Below are positions 1-8,185 of a stretch of DNA of 64,000 nucleotides, one piece after another; positions within the stretch are counted from its first letter, which is position 1; the number at the start of each line of letters is the position of its first letter. The notes under the pieces are model-generated. The model saw only the letters and a list, made by a program, of their open reading frames with translations, made no database searches and was not told the DNA's origin. Origin of the DNA: Polynucleobacter sp. MWH-Aus1W21 (GTDB taxonomy: Bacteria > Pseudomonadota > Gammaproteobacteria > Burkholderiales > Burkholderiaceae). The stretch covers positions 1,240,001 to 1,304,000 of the forward strand of contig NZ_CP061287.1 of the NCBI RefSeq assembly GCF_018687275.1. Direction: 5' to 3'. The translations under genes and the position numbers were made by a program.

Positions 1-1063
1 GGGTTCTGAGGGTTTGCGTTGTTCTAGAGATACGGTCAGATAATTCTCGCAAGCGACGTTGAGTCCAAATACAAGTCCCCATGGCCGGCTGAAAACGTCG
101 ATCCATAAACTCTGACAACGTTTGCACTCCAGGAAGAGATGTTTCATTTAATTCGAGTAAATTTTTTGATAGCAACTGGCTATAAGCCTCAGCCGCAGTA
201 AAGCGAAGACCATATCCCGAGATCCATTGCTCAATACGGGAAGCCAGACGAGAGAGCTCCTCTAGAAAAATGCCATCTTTTTCGGTATTCACTCCAGACT
301 CTGCTTGTAGTTTAGAGATTTTTTCAGATACCGCCGCCAACTCTGATTCCGCCTCCCTTAAAGGCAACGAAAGGCTTTTGGCTACTGGAAACGAAACCAT
401 GGCAACCATGCGGTAAGTTTCAGCCTCAGCTAAACCCCTAGCTATTCGACCTAGCTGTCTGGAGCCTAAAACATCATGCGGTATAAAGAAAGATATAAAT
501 CCGTCTTGGTCAAGCTGCAAGTCGGTCCAAAGCTGCGCCTTTTTGCTGGAAAGAATAAAACTGCCCAGTACAGTATTGCCGCTAAAAATTTCAGATACTT
601 CTTGTGCCTCAGCAAATAGAGGGCGATGCTCAAAAACCAAATCTAAGGCCGAAATTCGTTGGCCACCAGCCTCAGAAATAGTTGGGCAACCCAATCCCTT
701 AAAAAGCAAATCCAGATCACGCTCAATTTCTAATCTCGACTTGAGTAAAGGTTCCTTAACCTTAGTTTGATTGTGAACAATAACTGCAATGGTTGAAAAT
801 TCACCATGTAACTCCCATTTCACCAAAACTCTTTCTGGTTCTGGCGCTAACTGCAGCGTCATAAATGAGTGGTCATCCCTACTGGGGGCACATCCTAAAG
901 CATTGCTTAGTTTTTGTACCCAGGCTATTTGCTGCTGACGTGTAGCAGCGTCTAATAAGAAGGATTGCGAAATCACCCTCTCGTTTGGCCACAATGGTAT
1001 GGGAGGTCGAGCGTGAACCTCTTCATGCAACAGCGCTCTAGAGGGGTGATCGTATGGTCTCAT
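1..1063 (-). CDS. DUF3422 family protein, N-terminal part (runs off the left edge)
   Basis: An open frame starts at the ATG at 1063 on the minus strand and stays open to base 1, giving about 354 residues without the C-terminus. The start reads MRPYDHPSRALLHEEVHARP; the LHEEVHARP stretch is characteristic of DUF3422, a proteobacterial family of unknown function. The visible part is hydrophilic, with helical coiled-coil character around residues 230-270, and shows no signal peptide. Members usually have C-terminal membrane helices, which would lie outside the window. The downstream TAXI-type gene is on the same strand 64 bases away but lies upstream in transcription, so the two may be co-transcribed. 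Function unknown. Confidence 0.85.
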   Translation of the reverse strand, partial: MRPYDHPSRALLHEEVHARPPIPLWPNERVISQSFLLDAATRQQQIAWVQKLSNALGCAPSRDDHSFMTLQLAPEPERVLVKWELHGEFSTIAVIVHNQTKVKEPLLKSRLEIERDLDLLFKGLGCPTISEAGGQRISALDLVFEHRPLFAEAQEVSEIFSGNTVLGSFILSSKKAQLWTDLQLDQDGFISFFIPHDVLGSRQLGRIARGLAEAETYRMVAMVSFPVAKSLSLPLREAESELAAVSEKISKLQAESGVNTEKDGIFLEELSRLASRIEQWISGYGLRFTAAEAYSQLLSKNLLELNETSLPGVQTLSEFMDRRFQPAMGTCIWTQRRLRELSDRISRTTQTLRT

Positions 1064-1127
1064 GGCTTATATAATTTTTTATTTCTTTAGATCATATACC
1101 TAAGCCATCTAAAACATACCTATGAAT

Positions 1128-2543
1128 CTAAATGGGTGTGATATTGCTATCCAAATCCTCGTACCCATAGGGGTGCTCACCTCTATTCAAGCAATTACGA
1201 ACGTAATCTATGCTAGTACGTAAAGCGTAGTAATCACTTGATAAGCGCTTGGAGATTTTGATTCTGAGTGCCTGATACTCAAGCAGATTTAATCTCTTTA
1301 GATACTCATCTCGCTGTTCATCGTTAAACCCATTCAGCAACTCTTGTTCTAAAGCTTTTAATGAGCCATATAAACGATTGATCTTATTTTGCATCCGCTT
1401 AGCGCGGTAGCCAGGTAGAGACTGTAGAAGCGGGTAACCCAAAACGCAGAAAGGCAGCAATACAAAAATAAGACGGTTAATGAGTTCAGCAATCCAAAAT
1501 GGGAAATAAGCCATCAATATAGGGTAATTATTTTTCTCATAATGAACCGCAACAGGGCTTTCGGGCAACATTGAATCCTTGAACGATGGAAACTCTCCGC
1601 GTTCCGAGAAGAAGGATTCCTTCCCATTAATTTCTCGGGCGGCCTCCATAAATAAAAATTGAATTGCTGGATGCATGCGATCATCAATCAGAAGATTGGT
1701 TGTTGTAGCCAACAGCTTCATATCAGTCGGTGGAAAGTTGCGAGCTAAATCAAAGGATCCTTGCGGCACATTCAATATATGAAGATGTGGGATCACCTTG
1801 ACATATGCCTCAGCACGTTTAAAGGTAACTAAATGCAAGTTAGGATCGGTTAGTAATTCCTGGATATTGGGGGCTTCGAAGGAGTCAACGATAAAAGCAC
1901 CATCAATTTTCCCCGCCTTTAATGCCTTAACAGCCTCCTCGCCAGATAAATTGACGAATTGTGGAATATGCTCAAATCCTGAAATCTGAAGGATCTTAAA
2001 GGCTTGCGCATAAGTGCCGCCACCCTTAATGCCAATTGAAATTGTTTTAGAAGTAAAGTTTTTAAAGTTTCCAGAATGTGCTTCTAAGTCACCATTCTTA
2101 AGTTCTGGCCCGCGATAAAAAAACCAAATAGGGTCATAGGCAATCGCGCCCAGTGATTGAATGCCCTTAACCTCATTTGCATGTTCTACACCTGCCTGAA
2201 CAAAGCCAGCTTGTATGGGATCGTCGCGATTGGCTAAGCGATCAATATTTTCTTGCGCACCTAAAGTGGGGACTAGCTCTAGCGTGATCCCTCTCTTTGC
2301 AAAAAATTCAGCGTACTTTTTGCCTAGGTCCTCATAGGATCCCCCCGGAGTTCCGGTAGCCATGAGAACATGCCTTGGAGGCGGAGGGTCTGCATACCAC
2401 CAAACACCCATCAAAACCATGAGTAACAGGATTAGTAAGGGCCAAGTCTCTTGCAAAAATTGGGTGAAGTCGCTCCACTTCTCCTGAAGGCTCTCAGAAA
2501 GACCTAAGTAGGTATCTTGTAAATTTTGTTTAAAACTTCCCAT
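1128..2543 (-). CDS. TAXI-family (TRAP-associated) solute-binding protein with membrane anchors
   Basis: This 471-residue protein has a membrane segment at about residues 34-50. A TAXI/NMT1-like periplasmic binding fold follows: ATGTPGGSYEDLGKKYAEFF is the typical N-terminal ligand-loop start, with EEAVKALKAGKIDGAF further on. A second hydrophobic stretch lies near residues 350-385, then a basic helical tail. Soluble TAXI proteins are about 320 residues with a cleavable signal, so this is the longer, anchored form. TAXI proteins deliver small organic acids to TRAP permeases, but no TRAP permease gene is next to it, and the ligand cannot be told. It may instead be a membrane-anchored sensor. 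Confidence 0.85.
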   Translation of the reverse strand: MGSFKQNLQDTYLGLSESLQEKWSDFTQFLQETWPLLILLLMVLMGVWWYADPPPPRHVLMATGTPGGSYEDLGKKYAEFFAKRGITLELVPTLGAQENIDRLANRDDPIQAGFVQAGVEHANEVKGIQSLGAIAYDPIWFFYRGPELKNGDLEAHSGNFKNFTSKTISIGIKGGGTYAQAFKILQISGFEHIPQFVNLSGEEAVKALKAGKIDGAFIVDSFEAPNIQELLTDPNLHLVTFKRAEAYVKVIPHLHILNVPQGSFDLARNFPPTDMKLLATTTNLLIDDRMHPAIQFLFMEAAREINGKESFFSERGEFPSFKDSMLPESPVAVHYEKNNYPILMAYFPFWIAELINRLIFVLLPFCVLGYPLLQSLPGYRAKRMQNKINRLYGSLKALEQELLNGFNDEQRDEYLKRLNLLEYQALRIKISKRLSSDYYALRTSIDYVRNCLNRGEHPYGYEDLDSNITPI

Positions 2544-2629
2544 GAGCTAGCAATCTGCAAAATTCATTAAAGCTAATGATAATGTCCTTATGCAGATTCT
2601 TTCAATTCGCATTTAAACCCCCTAAAACC

Positions 2630-3334
2630 ATGATAAATCTCAGAAAATCCCAAGATCGTGGCTATGCCGACCATGGCTGGCTAAAAAGCTTTCACTCCTT
2701 TTCATTCGCTGGCTACCATGACCCACAATTTATGGGCTGGGGGAACCTGCGCGTGATCAATGAGGATCGTGTTGCAGCCGGAATGGGTTTTGGTAAACAC
2801 GGCCATCGCAACATGGAAATTATTAGCTATGTTCTCTCAGGTGAATTAGCCCATCAAGACAGCATGGGAAACATTGAGTCCATACCTCCAGGGGATGTTC
2901 AACGTATGAGTGCTGGTAGCGGTGTGACTCATAGTGAGTTCAATCATGCCAAAGATCAAACGACTCATTTTTTGCAAATCTGGATAGAGCCCAATGTCAT
3001 GGAAGTTGCTCCAAGTTATGAGCAAAAAACGATTCCAGAAAACAATAAGCAGGGCAAACTTTGTCTAGTTGCATCACCCCAAGGTGGCGACAACGCAGTC
3101 AAGATTCATGCGGATGCCAAGATGTATGCAGGTCTATTTAACGCGGGTGAATCCACTACGCTTACTCTCGACCCCAGCCGCAAAGGATATATTCACCTCA
3201 TCAAAGGTGAGTTAGTTGTGAATGACATTACCCTGCAGGGTGGCGATGCACTCTTCATTGAAGGCGAGAATGAGCTTGTCATCAAGGGCGGCAACAATGC
3301 TGAAGTCCTGATTTTTGATCTCAGCCCGCAATAA
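2630..3334 (+). CDS. Pirin family protein (YhhW/quercetinase-like bicupin)
   Basis: A cupin protein of 234 residues from the ATG at 2630; an in-frame ATG at 2576 adds 18 residues without family similarity, so the inner start (MINLRKSQDRGYADHGWLKS) is preferred. The N-terminal cupin carries the metal-site pattern of YhhW-type pirins: GFGKHGHRNMEI with two His, and GVTHSEFN with the third His and the Glu. YhhW and human pirin oxidise quercetin in vitro, but the natural substrate is unclear. It is divergent from the TAXI gene with about 86 bases between them. The family call is firm; the physiological role is open. Confidence 0.9.
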   Translation: MINLRKSQDRGYADHGWLKSFHSFSFAGYHDPQFMGWGNLRVINEDRVAAGMGFGKHGHRNMEIISYVLSGELAHQDSMGNIESIPPGDVQRMSAGSGVTHSEFNHAKDQTTHFLQIWIEPNVMEVAPSYEQKTIPENNKQGKLCLVASPQGGDNAVKIHADAKMYAGLFNAGESTTLTLDPSRKGYIHLIKGELVVNDITLQGGDALFIEGENELVIKGGNNAEVLIFDLSPQ

Positions 3335-3364
3335 AAAAGGGGTATCGACTTTCGTCAATACCCC
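3333..3364 (-). terminator. Rho-independent terminator of the 7108-3384 operon
   Basis: On the minus strand a hairpin with arms GGGGTAT and ATACCCC (3339-3345 and 3358-3364), extended by an inner GAC/GTC pair around a TTTC loop, is followed by a run of six T (3333-3338). It lies just beyond the stop of the Bug gene and also closes the convergent pirin gene. Confidence 0.8.
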
Positions 3365-3383
3365 CGCAGTTTATGGATTGAAT

Positions 3384-4355
3384 TTAATCCAGTTTAATCT
3401 TTGCTTTTTCGATGACTACTTTCCATCGTGCAATATCAGAAATATATAAATCAGTAAATTGCTGGGTATTCATTGGGGCAATCTGAACTCCTGCCTTCAC
3501 AAATCGCTCCTTCATTTCTGGGGTTTCTAGAATTTTGAGAACCGCATTATTTAAGGTGCTGATGATCGCTGGTGAAGTGCCTGCAGGAACAAACATCCCT
3601 TGCCAGAGTGCCATCTCGTAACCTTTGACACCCGCCTCTTGCATAGTGACCAAGTCAGGTACACCACTAAAACGGTTTTTGCTAGTAACCGCCAAAGCAT
3701 TTACCTTATCGCCCTTATACAAAGGAAGGCCAACTGGCATGCCGGCAAAATAAAAGTCGATTTGCCCACCTACCAAATCAGTAGCAGCAGGAGATCCACC
3801 TTTATATGGGATATGTATTGCTTGAGTGCCAGTAGTTGCTAGAAATAATTCTCCAGCCATATGATCAGAGTTACCAATGCCTGAAGAACCAAAGCTCATC
3901 TTGCCAGGATCCGCTTTAAGCATGGCAATCAAATCAGCAACATTCTTGGCTTTTGAATTGTTGTTCACAATCAATATATGCGGTGTAGCAGCTACCCCCA
4001 CCACCGGCAATAAATCCTTTTGGCCATTAAATGGCAGTCTTGGATTTGCCGCAACGTTAATAGCTAAGCCATTCTGAGCAAACAAAACGGTATATCCATC
4101 TGGTGCACTTTTAGCCACAGCATCTGCAGCCAAGCTGCCAGCCGCTCCGCCACGATTCTCAACAATGACCGACTGCTTTAAGGCAATGCTGAGCTCATTA
4201 GCAACCATCCTACCAACAATGTCAGTTGAACTACCAGGCGCATAACCAACCAACATCTTAATTGGCTTATCTGGGTATGCAGCAAATGCTGTTCCAAAAA
4301 CAAAGGGTGCTAACAAAGAACTTAATACTATTTTTTTAATGGTTTTATTAATCAT
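3384..4355 (-). CDS. Bug-family (tripartite tricarboxylate type) substrate-binding protein
   Basis: A 323-residue periplasmic protein with a Sec signal peptide (hydrophobic segment ending AAFA-AYPDKP). The Bug/TctC fold shows in YPDKPIKMLVGYAPGSSTDI, the VENRGGAAGS loop, PDGYT and HIPYKGGSPAATDL. Bug proteins bind carboxylated ligands with high affinity, sometimes for a TctAB permease and sometimes as orphan sensors; no tctA or tctB is in the window. A strong ribosome site (GGAGGAGA) precedes the ATG. It is the last gene of a four-gene minus-strand operon (lactonase, GntR regulator, Ldh-type dehydrogenase, Bug), so its ligand is probably the substrate of that pathway. Confidence 0.92.
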   Translation of the reverse strand: MINKTIKKIVLSSLLAPFVFGTAFAAYPDKPIKMLVGYAPGSSTDIVGRMVANELSIALKQSVIVENRGGAAGSLAADAVAKSAPDGYTVLFAQNGLAINVAANPRLPFNGQKDLLPVVGVAATPHILIVNNNSKAKNVADLIAMLKADPGKMSFGSSGIGNSDHMAGELFLATTGTQAIHIPYKGGSPAATDLVGGQIDFYFAGMPVGLPLYKGDKVNALAVTSKNRFSGVPDLVTMQEAGVKGYEMALWQGMFVPAGTSPAIISTLNNAVLKILETPEMKERFVKAGVQIAPMNTQQFTDLYISDIARWKVVIEKAKIKLD

Positions 4356-4374
4356 TCTGTCTCCTCCATTGAGT

Positions 4375-5424
4375 TTATAAATCTAAAACTGAAATTCCAC
4401 ACTCCTTAGCGCACTGATTCAAAGCTTCTTTTAATTCAGGTGAAATTGGAATGCCCTGCTTGCTCCGCTCTGCCATTACTTTGGCAGCCCCATCTCCTGG
4501 TACTCGAATTTGATTAACGCCGGGCAACTTCGAAGAAGCCTTCAAGTCATTTACCAAGGTAATCACACGCTGCACGAACTGCTCACGATCCCCAAAGGCG
4601 TTTGGGTCAACCGCAATAATAGTTTGCCCAGTATTGGTAATCAGATCGTGGTGAGCATTAAAGTCAATCGTATCCTTGCCAACAGCTGCGTTATTGAGCG
4701 TCCCCGCAAGTAAGCCAATCATCACGGCCAGCCCATAACCCTTATACCCACCAATTGGAAGCAAAGAGCCCTCACTTGATTTTTGCGGGTCTGTAATCGG
4801 CTGACCTTTTTTATCAATCATCCACGTATCCGGAATCGATTCCCCTTTTTGGGCTGCTACTTTTACCTTGCCATAGGCTGCAACTGTAGTGGCAATATCC
4901 AACAACACCGTAGGATGATCGCCTGCTGGAACTGCAATCGCAATTGGGTTAGTTGACAGCAATAAATCAATGCCACCCCAAGGTGCCATGTGGTTTGCAT
5001 TACCAACCGCCATATAGATTCCGATATAGCCTTGCTCGGCCAACTTCCTCACATAAACAGATGCTGCGCCAGAATGATTGCCAAAGTGACTACCTACCCA
5101 ACACACACTGTGTTGCTTCACTTTCTCAATGGCGACCTCAACAGCGCGATTCATCACCAGGTGACCCAAAGCGTTATCACCGTTAATTAGCGCAGTTGCA
5201 CCCTGCTCCCGCTCGATACGGATATTGGGGTTGAGATTAATACCGCCAGCCCGAATTCTTTTAATATACGCAGGCAATCTAAAAATCCCATGACCATCAG
5301 CCCCAACCATATCCGACTGGATCATCAACTGCGCAACACGCTTAGCATCGGCAGCAGGCACTTGATTGGCCTGCAACGCAGTCGCAATGAATTCTTCGGC
5401 TTTATCTATTGGTAAATATTTCAT
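4375..5424 (-). CDS. Ldh/YlbC/YiaK-family NAD(P)-dependent 2-hydroxy-acid (2-oxo-acid) oxidoreductase
   Basis: This 349-residue protein belongs to the malate/L-lactate dehydrogenase superfamily that lacks a Rossmann fold. Family signatures are the N-terminal ADAKRVAQLMIQSDMVGADGHGIFRLP, the segment CWVGSHFGNHSGAASVYV with the catalytic His region, and GGYKGYGLAVMIGLLAG. Characterised members reduce 2,3-diketo-L-gulonate or oxidise ureidoglycolate, sulfolactate or malate. Its place between a Bug protein and a sugar-acid-type lactonase favours a hydroxy-acid intermediate. The start at 5424 has a weak ribosome site and follows the GntR gene by 15 bases, indicating one operon. The exact substrate is not assignable. 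Confidence 0.88.
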   Translation of the reverse strand: MKYLPIDKAEEFIATALQANQVPAADAKRVAQLMIQSDMVGADGHGIFRLPAYIKRIRAGGINLNPNIRIEREQGATALINGDNALGHLVMNRAVEVAIEKVKQHSVCWVGSHFGNHSGAASVYVRKLAEQGYIGIYMAVGNANHMAPWGGIDLLLSTNPIAIAVPAGDHPTVLLDIATTVAAYGKVKVAAQKGESIPDTWMIDKKGQPITDPQKSSEGSLLPIGGYKGYGLAVMIGLLAGTLNNAAVGKDTIDFNAHHDLITNTGQTIIAVDPNAFGDREQFVQRVITLVNDLKASSKLPGVNQIRVPGDGAAKVMAERSKQGIPISPELKEALNQCAKECGISVLDL

Positions 5425-5439
5425 ATCAGATCTAAATGA

Positions 5440-6207
5440 TTATTTTCCTGAGTCACTCTTAAACTCCATCTTATAGATATATTTATTTTCAGGGTGGTAG
5501 GTAAACGTAGTTTCAAAGAGCTTGTCTTGATCGTCGAAGTAACGCCGAACAATCACTAAACAGGGGTCATGCGGCTTTAGCTGGAGTTTTTTAGCAACAT
5601 TCACTGGAGCGCCAACGGCATAAACGTCAACCTCTGCTCGATCAATTCTAGTGCCATACTTTTTCTCGATTTGTTCAAAGACCATTACCTGGCTATGCTC
5701 AGGATCAGATGTTAGTGAGGCAAACTGAGGAAGAATATAAATATCAGTCCAGGCAATTACCTGCTGGGACTCACGCTGCTTGCGAAGACCGCCGATGTGA
5801 TACCAAGAGGAGCCGACAGCACCCCCAATCATTTCACTGAGAGACTTATCGAGCTCAATAAATTCTTCAATGATGTTTTCTCGGTAGGTATCCCTTGGAT
5901 AACTCAAAATATCAATCGGCGAATTAAAGCTTTGGGTAAATCTTCTGACCTTCTGCCTTGAAATCACTTGAGTGGGCGCACCCTGACGGCGTAACACTAA
6001 ACCATCGGTCTCTAAGATTTGTAGAGCATGCCGCAGGGTATGCCGACTAGCGTTAAAGGTAGTACAAAGCGCAGCCTCGGAAGGCAAATTGGATCCAACA
6101 GCCCAGTCGCCATCGTGAATGCGCTTACCCAGCGCATTCGCCAAAGTCTTATAAAGGGGTAAGCTTTCTTTCAACTTAAGATAGACCGAACATTTTCTTG
6201 CCTGCAA
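5440..6207 (-). CDS. GntR/HutC-family transcriptional regulator with UTRA ligand domain
   Basis: A 255-residue regulator. Residues about 14-80 form a GntR winged helix (LPLYKTLANALGKRIHDGDW, then LPSEAALCTTFNASRHTLRHAL and GLVLRRQGAPT). The rest is a UTRA ligand-binding domain, ending with FETTFTYHPENKYIYKMEF. There is no ATG. The longest frame starts at a TTG (6207) inside the lactonase gene; another in-frame TTG at 6174 follows the lactonase stop directly and gives MKESLPLYK. Either start implies translational coupling. It sits inside the operon it probably controls, so autoregulation is likely; paired TATACGGA boxes in the divergent promoter region are candidate operators. Confidence 0.88.
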   Translation of the reverse strand: MQARKCSVYLKLKESLPLYKTLANALGKRIHDGDWAVGSNLPSEAALCTTFNASRHTLRHALQILETDGLVLRRQGAPTQVISRQKVRRFTQSFNSPIDILSYPRDTYRENIIEEFIELDKSLSEMIGGAVGSSWYHIGGLRKQRESQQVIAWTDIYILPQFASLTSDPEHSQVMVFEQIEKKYGTRIDRAEVDVYAVGAPVNVAKKLQLKPHDPCLVIVRRYFDDQDKLFETTFTYHPENKYIYKMEFKSDSGK

Positions 6208-7108
6208 CTGGCAAGCGAGCCTTCAAGATATCTCCAGATAGAGATTCAGTAATGTAGAGGTCCTTACCATCCTCTCCACCAAAGCACATATTTGCTAGGT
6301 GATGATGATGTGGGTTTTCAGAGTAAATGAGATGTGTTGGCAACATATTGCTATCAAATCTCCAGATTCCAATACCTAGATGGCAAACTAACAAACCGTT
6401 TTCAGAATCCATCTCAATACCATCAGGTCCAGCAACGCCACCAGTCAACTGAACAGCTACACCTGTCTTAGATATAGAGCCATCAGCCATCAGTGGCAAA
6501 CGCCAAATTTGCTGTGAGCGTGTAGCAGCTACGAATACATGCTTTTCTTGTGTGTTTAAGGTAATGCCATTAGGGCTTGGAACATTAATCGCTAGACGAT
6601 CTAATTGACCGTTTTCGCGCAATCTAAATACTCTACCGGTTGGATCTGCAATGCCAGTTTGACCTTGATCGGTAAAGTACAAGTCGCCGTTGGAAGCAAA
6701 ATGCAAATCATTCAATCCCTTAAAGCTCTCGCTATACATTGACCCCAAAATAGTCTCGACTTTTCCAGTCTTTGGATCAAGGGCCAATAAGCCTAACTTG
6801 TAATCACAAATAAATGCCCGACCATCTTTGTGAAACTTCAATCCATTAGGCCAACCATCAAACTGGGTTACTAAATCCCAATCGCCCTTTGGTGTAATTC
6901 TGAAGACTCGACCAAACGGGATATCCAAAAACCATAGGTTGCCCTCACGGTCAAAAGAAGGCCCCTCTAAGAAGCACTCCACTTCAGCATTTTGACGATT
7001 TGGATCGGACCAGCCAGTGCGTGACTTCTTTCTAAATTTAGCCGGCATCGACATAAATACTTCGGCCTTAATTTTCTCAACTGGCTGAAAGGGGTTATGC
7101 ATAGTCAT
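6176..7108 (-). CDS. SMP-30/gluconolactonase/LRE-family hydrolase
   Basis: The 310-residue protein is a six-bladed beta-propeller of the SMP-30 family. FLEGPSFDREGNLWFLDIPFG carries the metal-binding Glu, SPNGITLN the Asn, and GPDGIEMDSENGL the Asp. Members hydrolyse sugar lactones and related esters with a divalent metal. It is the first gene of the minus-strand operon; AAGGATTT ends about 6 bases before the ATG at 7108. Together with the UxaA-type dehydratase further on it suggests a sugar-acid pathway entering through a lactone. Substrate unknown. Confidence 0.9.
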   Translation of the reverse strand: MTMHNPFQPVEKIKAEVFMSMPAKFRKKSRTGWSDPNRQNAEVECFLEGPSFDREGNLWFLDIPFGRVFRITPKGDWDLVTQFDGWPNGLKFHKDGRAFICDYKLGLLALDPKTGKVETILGSMYSESFKGLNDLHFASNGDLYFTDQGQTGIADPTGRVFRLRENGQLDRLAINVPSPNGITLNTQEKHVFVAATRSQQIWRLPLMADGSISKTGVAVQLTGGVAGPDGIEMDSENGLLVCHLGIGIWRFDSNMLPTHLIYSENPHHHHLANMCFGGEDGKDLYITESLSGDILKARLPVAGKKMFGLS

Positions 7109-7130
7109 TTGTAGAAATCCTTATTCAAGT

Positions 7131-7239
7131 TATACGGACAAGTTTATTTAGTGGGTAAAGCATTAAACCATAATTAATGATAATCTTAAGACATTATCTA
7201 TGTTTTTACTCTTACTGGTATTTATAACTCATCCGTATA
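7131..7239. promoter_or_regulatory. Divergent promoter region with a pair of inverted TATACGGA boxes
   Basis: The 141-base gap between the lactonase operon and the divergent dehydrogenase gene holds TATACGGA at 7131-7138 and its exact reverse complement TCCGTATA at 7232-7239. The extended forms (TATACGGACAAGT and TATACGGATGAGT) agree at 11 of 13 positions. One box lies about 23 bases before the lactonase start, the other 10 bases before the dehydrogenase start. This suggests operators for one regulator acting on both promoters, most simply the GntR protein of the operon. The inference is untested. Confidence 0.5.
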
Positions 7240-7249
7240 GGTCTTATAT

Positions 7250-8185
7250 ATGAATTATGTAGCTGTTATTGGAACCGGCATCATGGCATCAGGCATTGCC
7301 GCTGGCTTCATCGCCAAAAGCATCCCTGTCGTCATTCTTGGAAGAAACAAAGAGAAATCGGATGCCTGCTTGAGCAAGGCAATAGCACTTGCCGAAAAAA
7401 TTGGCCTCTCCGGTGAAAATTCAAAAAAACAATCCAGTGAAATTTTTTCCACTCAAACCACTGAAGTACTTGAGGCTTGGAAAAATTGGGATGACTGTGA
7501 GTGGGTCATAGAAACGATCGCCGAAAACCTGGCACTTAAACAAGCTATCTTCAAGCATCTAGATGAAGTTGTTCCAGCGCATATCCCCATTGGTAGCAAT
7601 AGCTCTGGCTTTCCCATTAGCAAAATTGCACTTGGATTAAAGACGGCTAACCGCATGATCGGTGCGCACTATTTCATGCCAGCTGAAGTGGTCCCATTAG
7701 TAGAAATTGTGATGGGCGAAAAAACAGACATCGCTTTTGCTGAAAAGGCATGTCAAATTTACAAAGCCATCGATAAAAAGCCGGTGCTAGTGAAAAAGGA
7801 TATCCCCGGATTTTTAGCAAATCGCATTCAACACGCCTTAATGCGAGAGGCCCTCTCCTTAGTCCAAGAAGGAATTGCCACTCCAGAGGATATTGATGAT
7901 GCTGTACGCTATAGCTTCGGATTTAGATACGCTGCCGTTGGGCCAATGACCCAAAAAGAAATTTCAGGCTGGGATGGAATGGCTAATGCTGCAAAAGAAA
8001 TTTATCCATCCCTATCCAATATCACTACCCTCCCCCCAAAAGTCGTTCAACTGATGAGCGAAGGGAAGACAGGTATGAAGGCTGGTGAAGGCTTCAGAAC
8101 GTGGTCACCAGAGGAAATCAAAAAGACTTCTGACTCTTACTCCAGAAGATTGAAAGCCGCTTTCGATGTTCTCAACATTGAATAA
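7250..8185 (+). CDS. 3-hydroxyacyl-CoA dehydrogenase/lambda-crystallin-type NAD-dependent dehydrogenase
   Basis: A 311-residue enzyme with an N-terminal Rossmann domain (VAVIGTGIMASGIAAGFIAKS), the catalytic SSGFPISK and RMIGAHYFMPAEVVPLVEIV segments, and a C-terminal helical domain (KKDIPGFLANRIQHALMREAL). The family includes 3-hydroxybutyryl-CoA dehydrogenase, L-carnitine dehydrogenase and L-gulonate 3-dehydrogenase (lambda-crystallin). The length fits the last group, and the sugar-acid context favours a free hydroxy acid over a CoA ester. It is divergent from the lactonase operon. Its 3' end overlaps the convergent enolase-superfamily gene by 14 bases. Confidence 0.87.
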   Translation: MNYVAVIGTGIMASGIAAGFIAKSIPVVILGRNKEKSDACLSKAIALAEKIGLSGENSKKQSSEIFSTQTTEVLEAWKNWDDCEWVIETIAENLALKQAIFKHLDEVVPAHIPIGSNSSGFPISKIALGLKTANRMIGAHYFMPAEVVPLVEIVMGEKTDIAFAEKACQIYKAIDKKPVLVKKDIPGFLANRIQHALMREALSLVQEGIATPEDIDDAVRYSFGFRYAAVGPMTQKEISGWDGMANAAKEIYPSLSNITTLPPKVVQLMSEGKTGMKAGEGFRTWSPEEIKKTSDSYSRRLKAAFDVLNIE

